The notes below the pieces were generated by a model. The model was not told the DNA's origin and ran no database searches. It saw only the letters and a list, made by a program, of their open reading frames with translations. This document shows, piece by piece, positions 16,545-24,941 of a stretch of DNA of 64,000 nucleotides. The stretch covers positions 892,001 to 956,000 of the forward strand of contig NZ_AP019807.1 of NCBI RefSeq assembly GCF_007183175.1. The letters run 5' to 3'. Position 1 is the stretch's first letter. Each line of letters begins with the position of its first letter. A program made the translations under genes and the position numbers. The stretch comes from Microbulbifer sp. GL-2 (GTDB taxonomy: Bacteria; Pseudomonadota; Gammaproteobacteria; Pseudomonadales; Cellvibrionaceae).

Positions 16545-16841
16545 TTACTCAGCAGCTTCAAAGTTGATGTCACTGCCTTCAGCCAGGCGAACGTAGGCTT
16601 TTTTCCAATCGTTACGACGGCCCATGCCGTGACGCGTACGCTTGGTTTTGCCTTTAACGTTTACGGTGCGAACTAGTTCAACAGAAACGTTAAACAGTTT
16701 TTCAACCGCAGCCTTGATCTCAGCTTTTTCGGCATCGGTGGATACCTTAAAAACCACTTGGTTGGCACTGTCGGCCAGCCCTGCAGCTTTTTCGGAAATT
16801 ACCGGGCCCAGCAGTACTTTGTAGAGTCGCTCTTGGTTCAT
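16545..16841 (-). CDS. rplW: 50S ribosomal protein L23
   Basis: 98 residues, starting MNQERLYKVLLGPVISEKAAGLAD and including VEKLFNVSVELVRTVNVKGKTKRTRHGMGRRNDWKKAYVRL. L23 sits at the tunnel exit and is the docking point for trigger factor and SRP. Its ATG overlaps the rplD stop by 4 bases. Confidence 0.98.
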   Translation of the reverse strand: MNQERLYKVLLGPVISEKAAGLADSANQVVFKVSTDAEKAEIKAAVEKLFNVSVELVRTVNVKGKTKRTRHGMGRRNDWKKAYVRLAEGSDINFEAAE

Positions 16842-17452
16842 CCCAGCACCTCTTCAATTTTCTTGAGCGCAGAAACGGTAACCACGACCTTATCAAAACG
16901 AATCAGGCTTACGGGATCGATTGCCTGTACATCGCGGACATCGATCTTGTGCAAGTTGCGTGAGGCAAGGTAGAGGTTTTCACTAACCTCTTCAGTCACG
17001 ATCAGCGCTTCGGACAGGTCAAACTGGGCCAGCTTGCTTACCAACTGCTTGGTCTTGGGAGCGTCCACATTGAAGGACTCAACCACTACCAGGCGTTCTT
17101 GACGAGCCAGCTCAGACAAAATGCAACGCAGCGCGGCGCGGTACATTTTCTTGTTCAGCTTAACGCTGTGATCACGCGGGTCAGCAGCGAAGGTTACGCC
17201 ACCGGAACGCCACAACGGGCTGCGAATAGTACCGGCACGTGCACGGCCAGTACCCTTTTGGCGCCAGGGCTTTTTACCGCCACCGGAAACATCAGAACGG
17301 TTCTTCTGCGCCTTGGTACCCTGGCGAGCGCCGGCCATGTAGGCCACGACTGCCTGGTGTACCAGATCTTGGTTGAACTCACGTCCGAAGGTCACTTCAG
17401 AGACAGCTACTGTGCCTTTAGCGCCTTCGGGAGTAGCGATATTCAGTTCCAT
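16838..17452 (-). CDS. rplD: 50S ribosomal protein L4
   Basis: 204 residues. The long tunnel loop (about residues 43-90: GTKAQKNRSDVSGGGKKPWRQKGTGRARAGTIRSPLWRSGG) is intact. In E. coli L4 is also the autogenous repressor of the S10 operon, acting on its leader RNA; a leader hairpin is present ahead of rpsJ here, but conservation of that control is an inference. 18 bp after rplC. Confidence 0.98.
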   Translation of the reverse strand: MELNIATPEGAKGTVAVSEVTFGREFNQDLVHQAVVAYMAGARQGTKAQKNRSDVSGGGKKPWRQKGTGRARAGTIRSPLWRSGGVTFAADPRDHSVKLNKKMYRAALRCILSELARQERLVVVESFNVDAPKTKQLVSKLAQFDLSEALIVTEEVSENLYLASRNLHKIDVRDVQAIDPVSLIRFDKVVVTVSALKKIEEVLG

Positions 17453-17470
17453 ATCTATTTCCCCTCAGAC

Positions 17471-18106
17471 TTAGGCTTTAACTGCCGGACGAACGATAAC
17501 GTTGCCACCGGGAGCGCCGGGTACAGCACCTTTAACCAGCAACAGGTTACGTTCAGCATCGACACGAACAACTTCCAGGTTTTGCACGGTTACGCGCTCA
17601 GCACCCATATGTCCAGCCATCTTCTTGCCTTTCCATACGCGGCCAGGAGTCTGACACTGACCGATAGAACCGGGTGCGCGGTGAGACAAGGAGTTGCCGT
17701 GGGTTGCGTCTTGCATACTGAAATTCCAGCGCTTAACGCCGCCCTGGAAGCCTTTACCTTTGGAAGTGCCGGTTACATCGATCTTCTGGCCAGCTTCAAA
17801 ACTGGAAACAGTGATTTCAGAACCGATTTCGAAAGTCTCTTCGGAACTATCTGTACGCAGTTCGAAAAGATTGGTGCCAGCCTCTACATTGGCTTTGGCG
17901 AAGTGGCCCGCTTCGGGCTTGGAGACACGGGAAGCCTTACGGTTACCCACTGCTACTTGAACAGCGGCATAGCCATCAGTTTCCTGAGTTTTCACTTGGG
18001 TGACGCGATTCGGAGCAACCTCAACAACGGTTACCGGAATGGATACGCCATCTTCAGTGAAGATGCGAGTCATGCCGCTCTTGCGGCCGACAATACCTAT
18101 AGTCAT
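17471..18106 (-). CDS. rplC: 50S ribosomal protein L3
   Basis: 211 residues: MTIGIVGRKSGMTRIFTEDGVSIPVTVVE at the start and the loop GNSLSHRAPGSIGQCQTPGRVWKGKKMAGHMG, which contains the glutamine methylated by PrmB in enteric bacteria. L3 initiates 50S assembly at the 3' end of 23S rRNA. It is 110 bp downstream of rpsJ, a longer gap than within the rest of the operon. Confidence 0.98.
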   Translation of the reverse strand: MTIGIVGRKSGMTRIFTEDGVSIPVTVVEVAPNRVTQVKTQETDGYAAVQVAVGNRKASRVSKPEAGHFAKANVEAGTNLFELRTDSSEETFEIGSEITVSSFEAGQKIDVTGTSKGKGFQGGVKRWNFSMQDATHGNSLSHRAPGSIGQCQTPGRVWKGKKMAGHMGAERVTVQNLEVVRVDAERNLLLVKGAVPGAPGGNVIVRPAVKA

Positions 18107-18216
18107 CTTTATTAACCTCTCAGTGCACGGGGCTTTAACCCACTGCGGCCGCCCAATTTCAGAGCGTTACACTACCCGGACCTTTTTCGCCCGGGATTCG
18201 GTAGTTAGTAAAAGTG

Positions 18217-18528
18217 TTAGCCGAGACTAATTTGGACCTCAACACCGGCCGCCAGATCGAGCTTCATCAGCGCGTCGACGGTTTTCTCGGTAGGCTCAAC
18301 GATGTCCAGCAAACGCTTGTGAGTACGGATTTCGTACTGGTCGCGAGCGTCTTTATTAACGTGCGGAGAAATCAGTACGGTGTACTTCTCTTTGCGAGTC
18401 GGCAGCGGGATTGGACCGCGAACTTGTGCGCCAGTGCGCTTAGCCGTCTCTACGATCTCCTGAGTGGACGCGTCGATCAGCTTGTGATCGAAGGCCTTCA
18501 GGCGAATACGGATACGTTGACCCTGCAT
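18217..18528 (-). CDS. rpsJ: 30S ribosomal protein S10 (NusE)
   Basis: 103 residues starting MQGQRIRIRLKAFDHKLID. The frame is open 30 codons further upstream, but that extension overlaps the promoter and leader and is not S10. It ends LMKLDLAAGVEVQISLG. S10 is part of the 30S head and, with NusB, of antitermination complexes. It is the first gene of the superoperon here; unlike in E. coli gene order, tuf does not immediately precede it. Confidence 0.98.
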   Translation of the reverse strand: MQGQRIRIRLKAFDHKLIDASTQEIVETAKRTGAQVRGPIPLPTRKEKYTVLISPHVNKDARDQYEIRTHKRLLDIVEPTEKTVDALMKLDLAAGVEVQISLG

Positions 18529-18562
18529 GGAATCAAACTCCAACTTATTAACTAAAGAACGT

Positions 18563-18595
18563 CCTTTTCCGCAACCCCGAGGGCGGGCGAAAAGG
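18563..18595 (-). promoter_or_regulatory. S10-operon leader hairpin
   Basis: On the minus strand CCTTTTC (with an extra GC pair) and GGAAAAGG close a GC-rich loop. The hairpin would form at the very 5' end of the transcript predicted from the adjacent promoter, about 35 nt upstream of the rpsJ start. It could be the target of L4 feedback or simply protect the mRNA; the E. coli S10 leader is longer, so homology is not claimed. Confidence 0.5.
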
Positions 18596-18602
18596 AGCGC
18601 GA

Positions 18603-18631
18603 ATTCTACGGGGAGCACGTCAGGCTGTCAA
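18603..18631 (-). promoter_or_regulatory. Sigma70 promoter of the S10-spc-alpha superoperon
   Basis: Minus strand: -35 TTGACA (18626-18631) and -10 TAGAAT (18603-18608) separated by exactly 17 bases. This is a near-consensus housekeeping promoter and predicts a start site near 18596, leaving a leader of about 68 nt before rpsJ. Confidence 0.85.
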
Positions 18632-18703
18632 CTGTACAGCCTGCTCAAATTTCAATCTGCACAAACTACAATGAAGTACCTGAAGTGGAACGAGGGAACA
18701 GAA

Positions 18704-19180
18704 ATGACTATTGCCGCAAAATTGAGCCAATACCTGAATGACCAATCAGTCGACTACCACCTGGTTCAACACCCACACACACGAACCAGTCGAGAAAGCG
18801 CCCATGCCGCCCACGTCAGGGAGGACCAGGTAGCCAAGGCGATAATTCTGCAGGATAAGGAAGGCTATGTAATGGTGGTAATACCCGCAAGCAGCAGCCT
18901 GGATATGCGCGCAGTGCATACAGAAACTGGCCGTAACGAACTGGGGATGGTCGCAGAAAACCAACTCGGATCAATATTCCCGGATTGCGAACTGGGCGCC
19001 CTCCCCCCCATAGGCCAAGCCTACGGCATTACAACCCTGCTCGACAGCAGCCTCAGTCACCAGGAAACCATTTACTTTGAGGCCGGAGACCATGAGGAGC
19101 TGGTGGAGATGGATGGACCACAGTTCACCAAACTTTTTATGAGCAGCCACACCGCCGACCTGAGCAAGGACTGGCCATAA
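18704..19180 (+). CDS. YbaK/EbsC-family aminoacyl-tRNA deacylase
   Basis: 158 residues from MTIAAKLSQYLNDQ. GAGGG lies seven bases before this ATG; the frame extends further upstream into the S10 promoter region but without homology. It is a YbaK/ProRS-associated editing domain: the segment REDQVAKAIILQDKEGYVMVVIPASSSLD includes Lys45 at the position of the catalytic lysine in YbaK-type Cys-tRNA(Pro) deacylases, and GALPPIGQAYGI carries the conserved GxxxPxG turn. The protein ends in an unconserved charged tail (SSHTADLSKDWP). It probably hydrolyses mischarged tRNA in trans in the cytoplasm; which tRNA cannot be told. It is transcribed divergently from the S10 operon, with a shared 170-bp intergenic region. 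Confidence 0.82.
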   Translation: MTIAAKLSQYLNDQSVDYHLVQHPHTRTSRESAHAAHVREDQVAKAIILQDKEGYVMVVIPASSSLDMRAVHTETGRNELGMVAENQLGSIFPDCELGALPPIGQAYGITTLLDSSLSHQETIYFEAGDHEELVEMDGPQFTKLFMSSHTADLSKDWP

Positions 19181-19291
19181 TCTCATCAAGGGTATGGGGG
19201 CAAGGCAACGGATGCCCCCCCCCGGAGAAAGCTTTTGCCAAGGCTCACGATAATCGCGAGTAAAACCCCACCACTTTAAAGGACAGCAAAC

Positions 19292-19486
19292 CTATTCAGC
19301 CGCTTGATGCTCCAGCGCTCCCAGGAAGGCCGCGATATCGCTTACCTGCCGCTGATTGAGCTTCTGCCCCAACTGGTACCAGGCCATATCGTAAATAGCG
19401 CGCTCAATGGTCTGTACACTGCCATCGTTAAAGTAAGGGGCGCCTCTGCTAACGTCGCGCAACATGGGAACTTTAAAACCATTCGA
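19292..19486 (-). pseudogene. Truncated C-terminus of a di-haem cytochrome c peroxidase (MauG/CcpA family)
   Basis: The minus-strand frame runs from a stop (TGA at 19487-19489) for 64 codons: NGFKVPMLRDVSRGAPYFNDG..., then AIYDMAWYQLGQKLNQRQVSDIAAFLGALE, then a natural stop. This is the typical end of bacterial cytochrome c peroxidases (FKVPTLRNV..PYFHDGS..MA..QLG...DI.AFL.SL). All haem-binding CxxCH motifs, the signal peptide and about 80% of the protein are missing. The break coincides with the left edge of the insertion-sequence region, so the gene was very likely destroyed by insertion or deletion there. Confidence 0.75.
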
Positions 19487-19714
19487 TCAGCGTAATTGCC
19501 TGTAACCTAATAGCGACCTAAATCTTCTTGGTGTGGGTATTGGTTTACCAACCCCATCTTCTGGTACGCAGTTCCACACAGGGTTGAAGCATTATGACAA
19601 CCCGAATAACCGACACACTTGACGATAACGAAGGTGGCCAGCTGGCTGTAAGCTGGTTAGCTTCCACACAAACAAGCCTGGAATCCCATGGGAACCCATA
19701 CCAACTAGCTGCCC
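19487..19714. other. Left flank of the IS region, no intact gene
   Basis: Between the broken peroxidase and the first recognisable IS30 codons there is no supported ORF. The sequence contains small self-complementary motifs (for example a TTGGTTTACCAA palindrome near 19540 and repeated AGCTGG near 19640-19660). It probably includes the left end of the IS30-type element, but its exact inverted repeat could not be placed. Confidence 0.35.
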
Positions 19715-20471
19715 CTGAAAGAACGATACCAGATTGAACTCCTCAATGGACAGTGCTATTCAGCTCGAGCCATTGCGCTACGGCTCGACCGCTCCAACAA
19801 AACCATCTATCGAGATTTCAATCGCCTCACGCTTAGTGTGCTGAGGGCGCTCACCGCAAGGCGTTGCAGAGGCAGTATGAGGCCCGTAGTACACAAGTTT
19901 GATTTCGCCATGAAGATAAAGATCGACCATGAATTAAAAAACGTAATCCCGAACAAATTACTGGACGAATGAAGTTTGAGAAATCTGAAAAAGCCGTCGG
20001 TTGTTCAACGATTTATCGCTGGTTAGGTCAGCTTAATTGGAGGCTGCGACTACCACGAAAAGGCAAACCCTACCGGAAGCGTACAGGCTCTGAGGCTGGG
20101 GGGAAGCTCATTCCAGATCGTATTGATATTGAAGAACGACCAACGATTGTTGATGAAAACACCGAACTTGGCCACCAGGAGGGCGATACGGTTTGTGGTC
20201 ACGATAGCTATCTTGTGACATTTGTTGAGCGAGCCTCTAAGTTGTTACTCACTCGAAGGGTGCCAAATAGGAGTAAGAAGACGGTAAGTCGTGCAGTCAA
20301 TCAGATACTGAAGCCGTATCATGCAAAATAATAACCTTCGATAACGGAGGTGGATTTTCGGGTCGCCGGTCGATTGCGCAGAAAAAAAGGTACAAGATAT
20401 ATTTTGCAAAGCCCTATCACTCTTGGGAGCGCGGGTTGAACGAAAACGCGAATGGTTTACTGAGGCGGTTT
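19715..20471 (+). pseudogene. IS30-family transposase, 5' part, frameshifted
   Basis: Begins with the IS30 N-terminal helix-turn-helix (LKERYQIELLNGQCYSARAIALRLDRSNKTIYRDFNR), then changes frame for AHRKALQRQYEARSTQV and again for the central part: STIYRWLGQLNWR, LGHQEGDTVCGHDSY (first catalytic Asp), LLLTRRVPNRSKKTV. A further frameshift leads to ITFDNGGGFSG (second Asp) and YFAKPYHSWERGLNENANGLLRRF (the catalytic Glu). At least three frameshifts or stops make it dead. It is interrupted at 20471/20472 by an IS3-type element and continues at 21702. Confidence 0.82.
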
Positions 20472-20484
20472 GTTGTGATCAAGT

Positions 20485-21200
20485 CTAACCGGACACTTGC
20501 TTAAACTCATTTCTCAAATTCGATGGGGGGGTACGTCCCCCAGTATTATATGTATCCTGCGTGAGTTGTAATAAGCAATATAGGTTCTCACATGTTATAG
20601 CGTACTCCCTTGTTGGATAAATATTTCCAGTCAAACATTCCCGCGTCAGGCTGCTAAAAAAACGTTCAGTAGGGGCACTATCCCAACAATTTTCCTTACG
20701 GCTCATTGAGAACACCATTCCATGCTACTTCAATAGCGCTTGGTGGTATGGCAGACATACTGACTACCCCGATCAGAGTTATGCAGAAGACCTTTTGCGG
20801 GCGTACGTAAATTAATAGCCATCATCAGCGCGTGACTTACCAAAGCCGGTTCCATCTGACGATCTAGATGCCAGCCAACAATCCGGCGAGAATAGAGATC
20901 AATCACTACCGCCAAGTACAACCAGCCCTGCAAAGTCTAGATGTACGGAATTTCAGCAGTCTAAACTTGATTTTTTGCGCTCGGCGAGAAACCCTTATTC
21001 AGAAGATTCTCTGGGACTGGCAGTTGGTGTTTACTGTCTGCCATCAAAGTAAATCGCTTCTTGCACTTTACTATCAAACCTAGTCTTTTCATTAGCTTGC
21101 AGAGTCGATAGCGCCCAACTTCAAAGCCTTCTTTACATAACAGTTTCATTAACCGACAACTTCCTAGACCCAGTCGAGATTCTACAAATATAACCTTCAA
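20485..21200 (-). pseudogene. IS3-family transposase OrfB remnant
   Basis: Three successive minus-strand fragments in different frames rebuild an IS3 OrfB: LGSCRLMKLLCKEGFEVGRYRLCKLMKRLGLI (N-terminal HTH_21-like), then GWLYLAVVIDLYSRRIVGWHLD (first catalytic Asp) and LLHNSDRGSQY (second Asp), then MSRKENCWDSAPTERFFSSLTRECL (catalytic Glu) and the C-terminal YNTGGRTPPSNL. All three DDE residues are still present, but the frames are broken between fragments, so no functional enzyme. Confidence 0.85.
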
Positions 21201-21319
21201 ACGATGGCACAGTTGCTATGTTTGGCTATCTGATGCACCATCATTACGGCGACACTAATCGTAATAGCTAATCTTATTTACCTACATTACCCGGCAGAGC
21301 GGCCCTAACTGGAAAGCTG

Positions 21320-21638
21320 TCATGCTGCTTCTCGATAAAGTTGTACTTTATTGCATTTCTTTCGCAAAGAAAGCACTGGCCTTTTTAGGATTTCCTTCTC
21401 CATACGCAACTGCTTGACTTGACGTCGCAACTTATCCAATTCAGTGCGCTCACTGGTATCCAGCCATACTCCGCTTTCTTCCATCTTTAGCTCTTTTACC
21501 CAGAGTCGCAGGTTGTTGGCAATGTTTCCCACAGCCTCTACAGGCTTAGAAATCCAATACCCTTGCGTCAAATACTAGGGTTACGGCGTCTTTCTTGAAT
21601 TCCGGCCCGAAATGCCGACGTGTACCTTTTGTTGTCAT
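21320..21638 (-). pseudogene. IS3-family transposase OrfA remnant
   Basis: Starts with ATG at 21638 (MTTKGTRRHFGPEFKKDAVTLVFD), a typical IS3 OrfA helix-turn-helix, then shifts frame to ...EAVGNIANNLRLWVKELKMEESG and the leucine-zipper-like helix RTELDKLRRQVKQLRMEKEILKR. A frameshift near 21570 makes it nonfunctional. GAGGTGAAGT upstream of the ATG still resembles a ribosome-binding site. Confidence 0.8.
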
Positions 21639-21701
21639 ACTTCACCTCGCATAGTAGCTTTACCATCTTAGCAAAATGTCCAGAAGGGTTAGGCCACTAC
21701 A

Positions 21702-21858
21702 TTTCTTCCCGAAAGGCATAGAAATTGGCAAGATACCCAAAAGCCGTATTGAAGATGCAGCACTCAGAATCAACATTCGCCCAAAGAAGACGTAAAATTA
21801 CTTGAGTCCTCTGGGATTTCTGGCCGGCAGGCGTGTGTCACTTATGTTGGCAATCTAG
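21702..21858 (+). pseudogene. IS30-family transposase, 3' part
   Basis: Continues the interrupted transposase: FLPEGIEIGKIPKSRIEDAALRINIRPKKT, a stop codon, then NYLSPLGFLAGRRVSLMLAI and the stop. IS30 proteins end in this way (F-P-K/E-G...LN.RPRK.L.Y.TP.E). It joins in register of homology with GLLRRF at 20471, which is the evidence that the IS3 element jumped into it. Beyond it (to 22143) no gene is visible, and the right terminal repeat was not located with confidence. Confidence 0.72.
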
Positions 21859-22143
21859 GAAAAACACCCTGGGTATAGAAAAGTACGCTATCGAGGTTGA
21901 AACAAAGCGCCCAGTGTTTGTGCCTACTGGCCTGCTGTACCAACTTACTATTCGGGAAAATACCTGCTGACTGACTTAGAGCCAGTGCGCCTAAAGTCCA
22001 CAAAACGCAGATTTTAGACGCCGAAAATGGAGATAAATGAGCATGGAGCCCTGAGTTCCGACTAAAAAATAGTCACTTTTAGAATTTATGGAATGTGATA
22101 TAGCGCTAGAAGCTTATTTTTCTGGACTTCCTTAGCACCCCCT

Positions 22144-22755
22144 CTATGCAGCTGAAATCTTATAACTAACTGTACTATTAAGAGCTATTGCTCTATTACA
22201 GTGGAGTGAAAGGGTTACCGGCCAAATCACCGCAAGGCTTAAGCCCGTTTTTTCAGCAATCTCTTTATAAAGTAATGCTTTGTGTATAGCGCTTCCAGAA
22301 TTTGGATAGCGTTCGCTTAATTCCCACCACAATGATATAACCGTACTTTTTTGCTCTTTTCTAAGACTAGGGGGGCGACCCCGGTCAAGTGGAAGTCCAA
22401 GAAGACGTTTTCTACTATTTGTAGCAAGCGCGCTCCAGCCCAGAAGTTCTTGCATTAATGGTGTCGCCGCCCCTAGCTTTAACAGCTTATCAGCCAAACG
22501 GGCCTCCTCTTCCTTTTCTTTTGCTCGCCTAAGCATTCGCTCAAGAACCTGGAAGTTAATCGATAAATCTAGAAAGTGAGAAGCCATCTCAGACAATTGT
22601 TCTATTTCACCAAGTGTTAGGCTTGCGAGTTCTAAAGCTAGCGGAGTGTTAATACCAATAGAGGTTATGGACTCCTCGTCTCCTTCTCGGAGAGCTTGAA
22701 ATGCAGCACTACAAATAGATTTAATTATATTGGAATTACAATTAGAATTACTCAC
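22144..22755 (-). CDS. DUF2857-like protein (mobile-element cargo, tentative)
   Basis: 203 residues, intact, starting at GTG with GGAG six bases upstream. It resembles DUF2857 proteins found on integrative and conjugative elements: a helical N-terminal half with REGD..SITSIG...LALELASLTLGEIEQLSEMASHFL, a charged helix (about 75-90, RRAKEKEEEARLADKLLKLGA), ATPLMQELLGWSALATNSRKRLLGLPLDRGRPPSL, and a C-terminal LWWELSER segment. Some of this also recalls the FlhC DNA-binding fold. The GRP-like turn suggests nucleic-acid binding, but function is unknown. It stands alone among dead IS copies and could be the last intact cargo of a larger decayed element. Family call from memory only. Confidence 0.5.
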   Translation of the reverse strand: MSNSNCNSNIIKSICSAAFQALREGDEESITSIGINTPLALELASLTLGEIEQLSEMASHFLDLSINFQVLERMLRRAKEKEEEARLADKLLKLGAATPLMQELLGWSALATNSRKRLLGLPLDRGRPPSLRKEQKSTVISLWWELSERYPNSGSAIHKALLYKEIAEKTGLSLAVIWPVTLSLHCNRAIALNSTVSYKISAA

Positions 22756-23401
22756 AGCGCACTCCTATTAATCCTTTAATATTGAAGGCTAGTCAAATTT
22801 TTATACTAATTTTTTTTGGGATCATGCCATGCTATACCTATCTATTCAATAAAAAATTAATGAACATAGCGAATTGTGAATTTGATTCATATCGCCGCAC
22901 ATTAAGAGGGCGTTGATGCATTCCAAAAGTGGATGAAAAATAGTAACCCGGCACAAATTATAAAGCGGATCTTAATAAGATTACTAAATCATGCGACCTA
23001 TCCGTACCTTAGAAATGAGAACTTTGGCAATACTGGAAGAAAGGGCATTCATTGAGTGGGATTGGTTAAGTATTTCACATAGATATAGGATCAATTAGTA
23101 GCTTCTTGCCTGCTCACAACGGAATTATTCCTCCTCACTATAGATGACTCTATTTAGTACTGACTCTTATCAATTTTCGGGGGAAGTCGAGGACAATGAT
23201 TGCGGCGTAGTGCCAATGACCTGCCTTAACCATTAGTCATCAGTAATTGTGAGCGTTATCGAACTTGGGCTGCAGATATTACCTGAAACGGAAATGTAAG
23301 GACCAGGACAAAACGGAAAAAATTCAATAGGTTGGCATAAAACTCCGCAGCATAGTGAGATGGATACAAGGAAACTGGTACTAGATTAATGGACTAATTC
23401 A
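22756..23401. other. 646-bp AT-rich region without a supported gene
   Basis: Six-frame reading gives only short fragments with no recognisable homology or ribosome-binding sites. Stretches such as 22975-23100 keep an open frame for about 30 codons but resemble nothing known. It is most likely decayed sequence between mobile elements, and would also hold the promoter of the GTG-initiated ORF at 22755. Confidence 0.4.
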
Positions 23402-24572
23402 GACCAAACCTGACACTCCTACTTGATAAAGAGGGACTTACCCGTTTTGATGAAGGTGCCTAAAGCAAAACCAAGGATAAACACCATGATCCATACTAAT
23501 GATCGCATCATCAAACACAAGACCGGATTGCTCAATCTGGCAGAAGAACTCGGCGACGCCTCTAAAACTTGCAAGATGCTTAGTGTATCGAGAGACACTT
23601 TCTATCGGTACAAGGAAGCCGTCTCTAGTGGCGGCGTGGATGCCCTTCCTGAACGGGTACCAAATCATAAGAACCGTGTTGACACTGCCATTAAGGCGGC
23701 CGTAGTGACTTATGCCCTTCAAGAATCTGCCCATGGACAGGTCCAAGACTCTAATGAATTGCGTAAGCGCGGTGTATTTGTGTCCCCCAGTCGCGTTCGA
23801 AGCATCTGGTTAAGGCATTACTTGGCCACTTCAAACTGCGATGAAAAGCGCTTAAGACCAAGGTGGCTGAGGAGGGGCTAATCCACACCGAGTCACAGGT
23901 TCAGGCTTTGGAGCTAAAGAGGTATGATGATGAAGCCTGTGTTGGAAATGATACTCAACACCCAGGCTATCTGGACTCGCAGATACCTTCCACGTAGAGA
24001 CATTTAGGGGTGTTGGGCGTGTTTAACAACAAACATTTATCGATACCTATGTAAAGGTGGTCCATTGCAAGCTGTATACCACCAAAACACCAATCACTGC
24101 AGCCGATCTTCTGAATGACCGTGTATTACCGTTTTATGTCATACATGATTACCAGTACTGCGTATCCTAACTGACCGTGGCACAGAATCTTGTGGCAAGT
24201 TGGAGAAGCATGATTATCAGTTATACCTGAGTGTGAATGAAATAAAACACCCCCAAGCAAAAGCCTAACATCCGTAAAAGAATGGTATCTTTGAGCGATT
24301 CCATAAAACTATTTTACAGGGGTTCTATCAAACATCATTACGCCGCAAGATCTACGGATCTGTATAAGTGCTTCAAAAAAAATCTAGACGAATGGCTCGT
24401 ATATCACAATAATGATCATACTCATCATGGCAAAAAATGTTGGGGTCGCACACCGATGCGCAACACTTGAAGATGGGAATAGCATCAGGAAGGAAAAACT
24501 CCTAAACTGAATATCACTTGTCAGAACACCTTCTGATAAACCGGAAACTGTCAGATCAAGTTTGGACTACTA
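23402..24572 (+). mobile_element. IS481-family element, decayed
   Basis: The transposase pseudogene is framed by imperfect inverted ends: left ACCAAACCTGACA near 23403 and right (reverse strand) TCCAAACTTGATCTGACA ending near 24567. Total about 1.17 kb, normal for this family. A target duplication could not be assigned because the right end merges with the next IS3 remnant. Confidence 0.6.
23486..24535 (+). pseudogene. IS481-family transposase, frameshifted
   Basis: The start is intact: AAGGA eight bases before ATG, then DRIIKHKTGLLNLAEELGDASKTCKMLSVSRDTFYRYKEAV, the IS481 helix-turn-helix, and VFVSPSRVRSIWLRHYL. After about residue 130 the reading frame breaks repeatedly, yet homologous pieces continue in order: ELKRYDDEAC, HPGYLDSQ, TPITAADLLNDRVLPFY, LTDRGTESCGK (Asp), and near the end KNLDEWLVYHNNDHTHHGK and GRTPM. 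At least five frameshifts or stops. Function lost. Confidence 0.83.
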
Positions 24573-24865
24573 AATTTTAAACGATGGCATTGCAGCCGCC
24601 CTGATTCAGTACATTCTTCTGCATCCAGTCTTGCGCCACCCTCCTCATGCTTCAACTATCTAACCCAGCGTCTCAATTTATTTACAGTAGTTCCGGTAGT
24701 ATCTATTGCCTTAGAGATCGAATAGCCATGCTCGCTGACTAGGGCCACCGCATCTTCTGTTTAATTTCGGCTAAAAATTTCAGCATTAATCTTTTGTTGT
24801 CATACTTCGCCTGGACAGCCAGTTTTAGCAGGGCGCCCGAAAGAACTAGCCCACTGCAGTCCAAA
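24561..24865 (-). mobile_element. 305-bp IS3-family remnant with intact 8-bp ends
   Basis: TTTGGACT (24561-24568) and AGTCCAAA (24858-24865) are perfect inverted repeats bounding 305 bp. Inside, on the minus strand from ATG at 24803, are OrfA fragments (MTTK..., then ALVSEHGYSISKAIDTTGTTVNKLRRWVR and a stop). Most of the element, including all of OrfB, is missing. It is therefore an internally deleted, MITE-like remnant, possibly mobilisable in trans if a full copy exists elsewhere. Confidence 0.65.
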
Positions 24866-24941
24866 TTTACTTGACCACAGTAATTAACACATTCTGAACG
24901 AATACATCTAGAGGCGAAAATTCAATTAAATAGCTATTTCT

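Larger units (their letters stand above)
20472..21701 (-). mobile_element. IS3-family element nested inside the IS30 transposase gene
   Basis: About 1230 bp, the size of an IS3-family element, lying exactly between the two halves of the IS30 transposase. TTT (20469-20471 and 21702-21704) flanks both ends, the expected 3-bp target duplication. The ends are imperfect inverted repeats: left TCTAACCGGACACTTGCT, right (reverse strand) CCTAACCCTTCTGGACATTTTGCT. It contains decayed orfA and orfB on the minus strand. Confidence 0.75.

Noticed and set aside
15799..16596. 265-codon plus-strand ORF opposite rplB
   Set aside because: Shadow of L2 caused by its codon bias; Thr/Ala-rich low-complexity translation without homology.
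17099..18115. 338-codon plus-strand ORF opposite rplD and rplC
   Set aside because: Lies fully antisense to L4 and L3, with no promoter or ribosome-binding signal.
19700..24900. CRISPR array, tRNA or attachment site in the IS-rich region
   Set aside because: No regularly spaced direct repeats, no tRNA cloverleaf with CCA-adjacent motif, and no direct repeats beyond the IS3 TTT duplication were found by reading.
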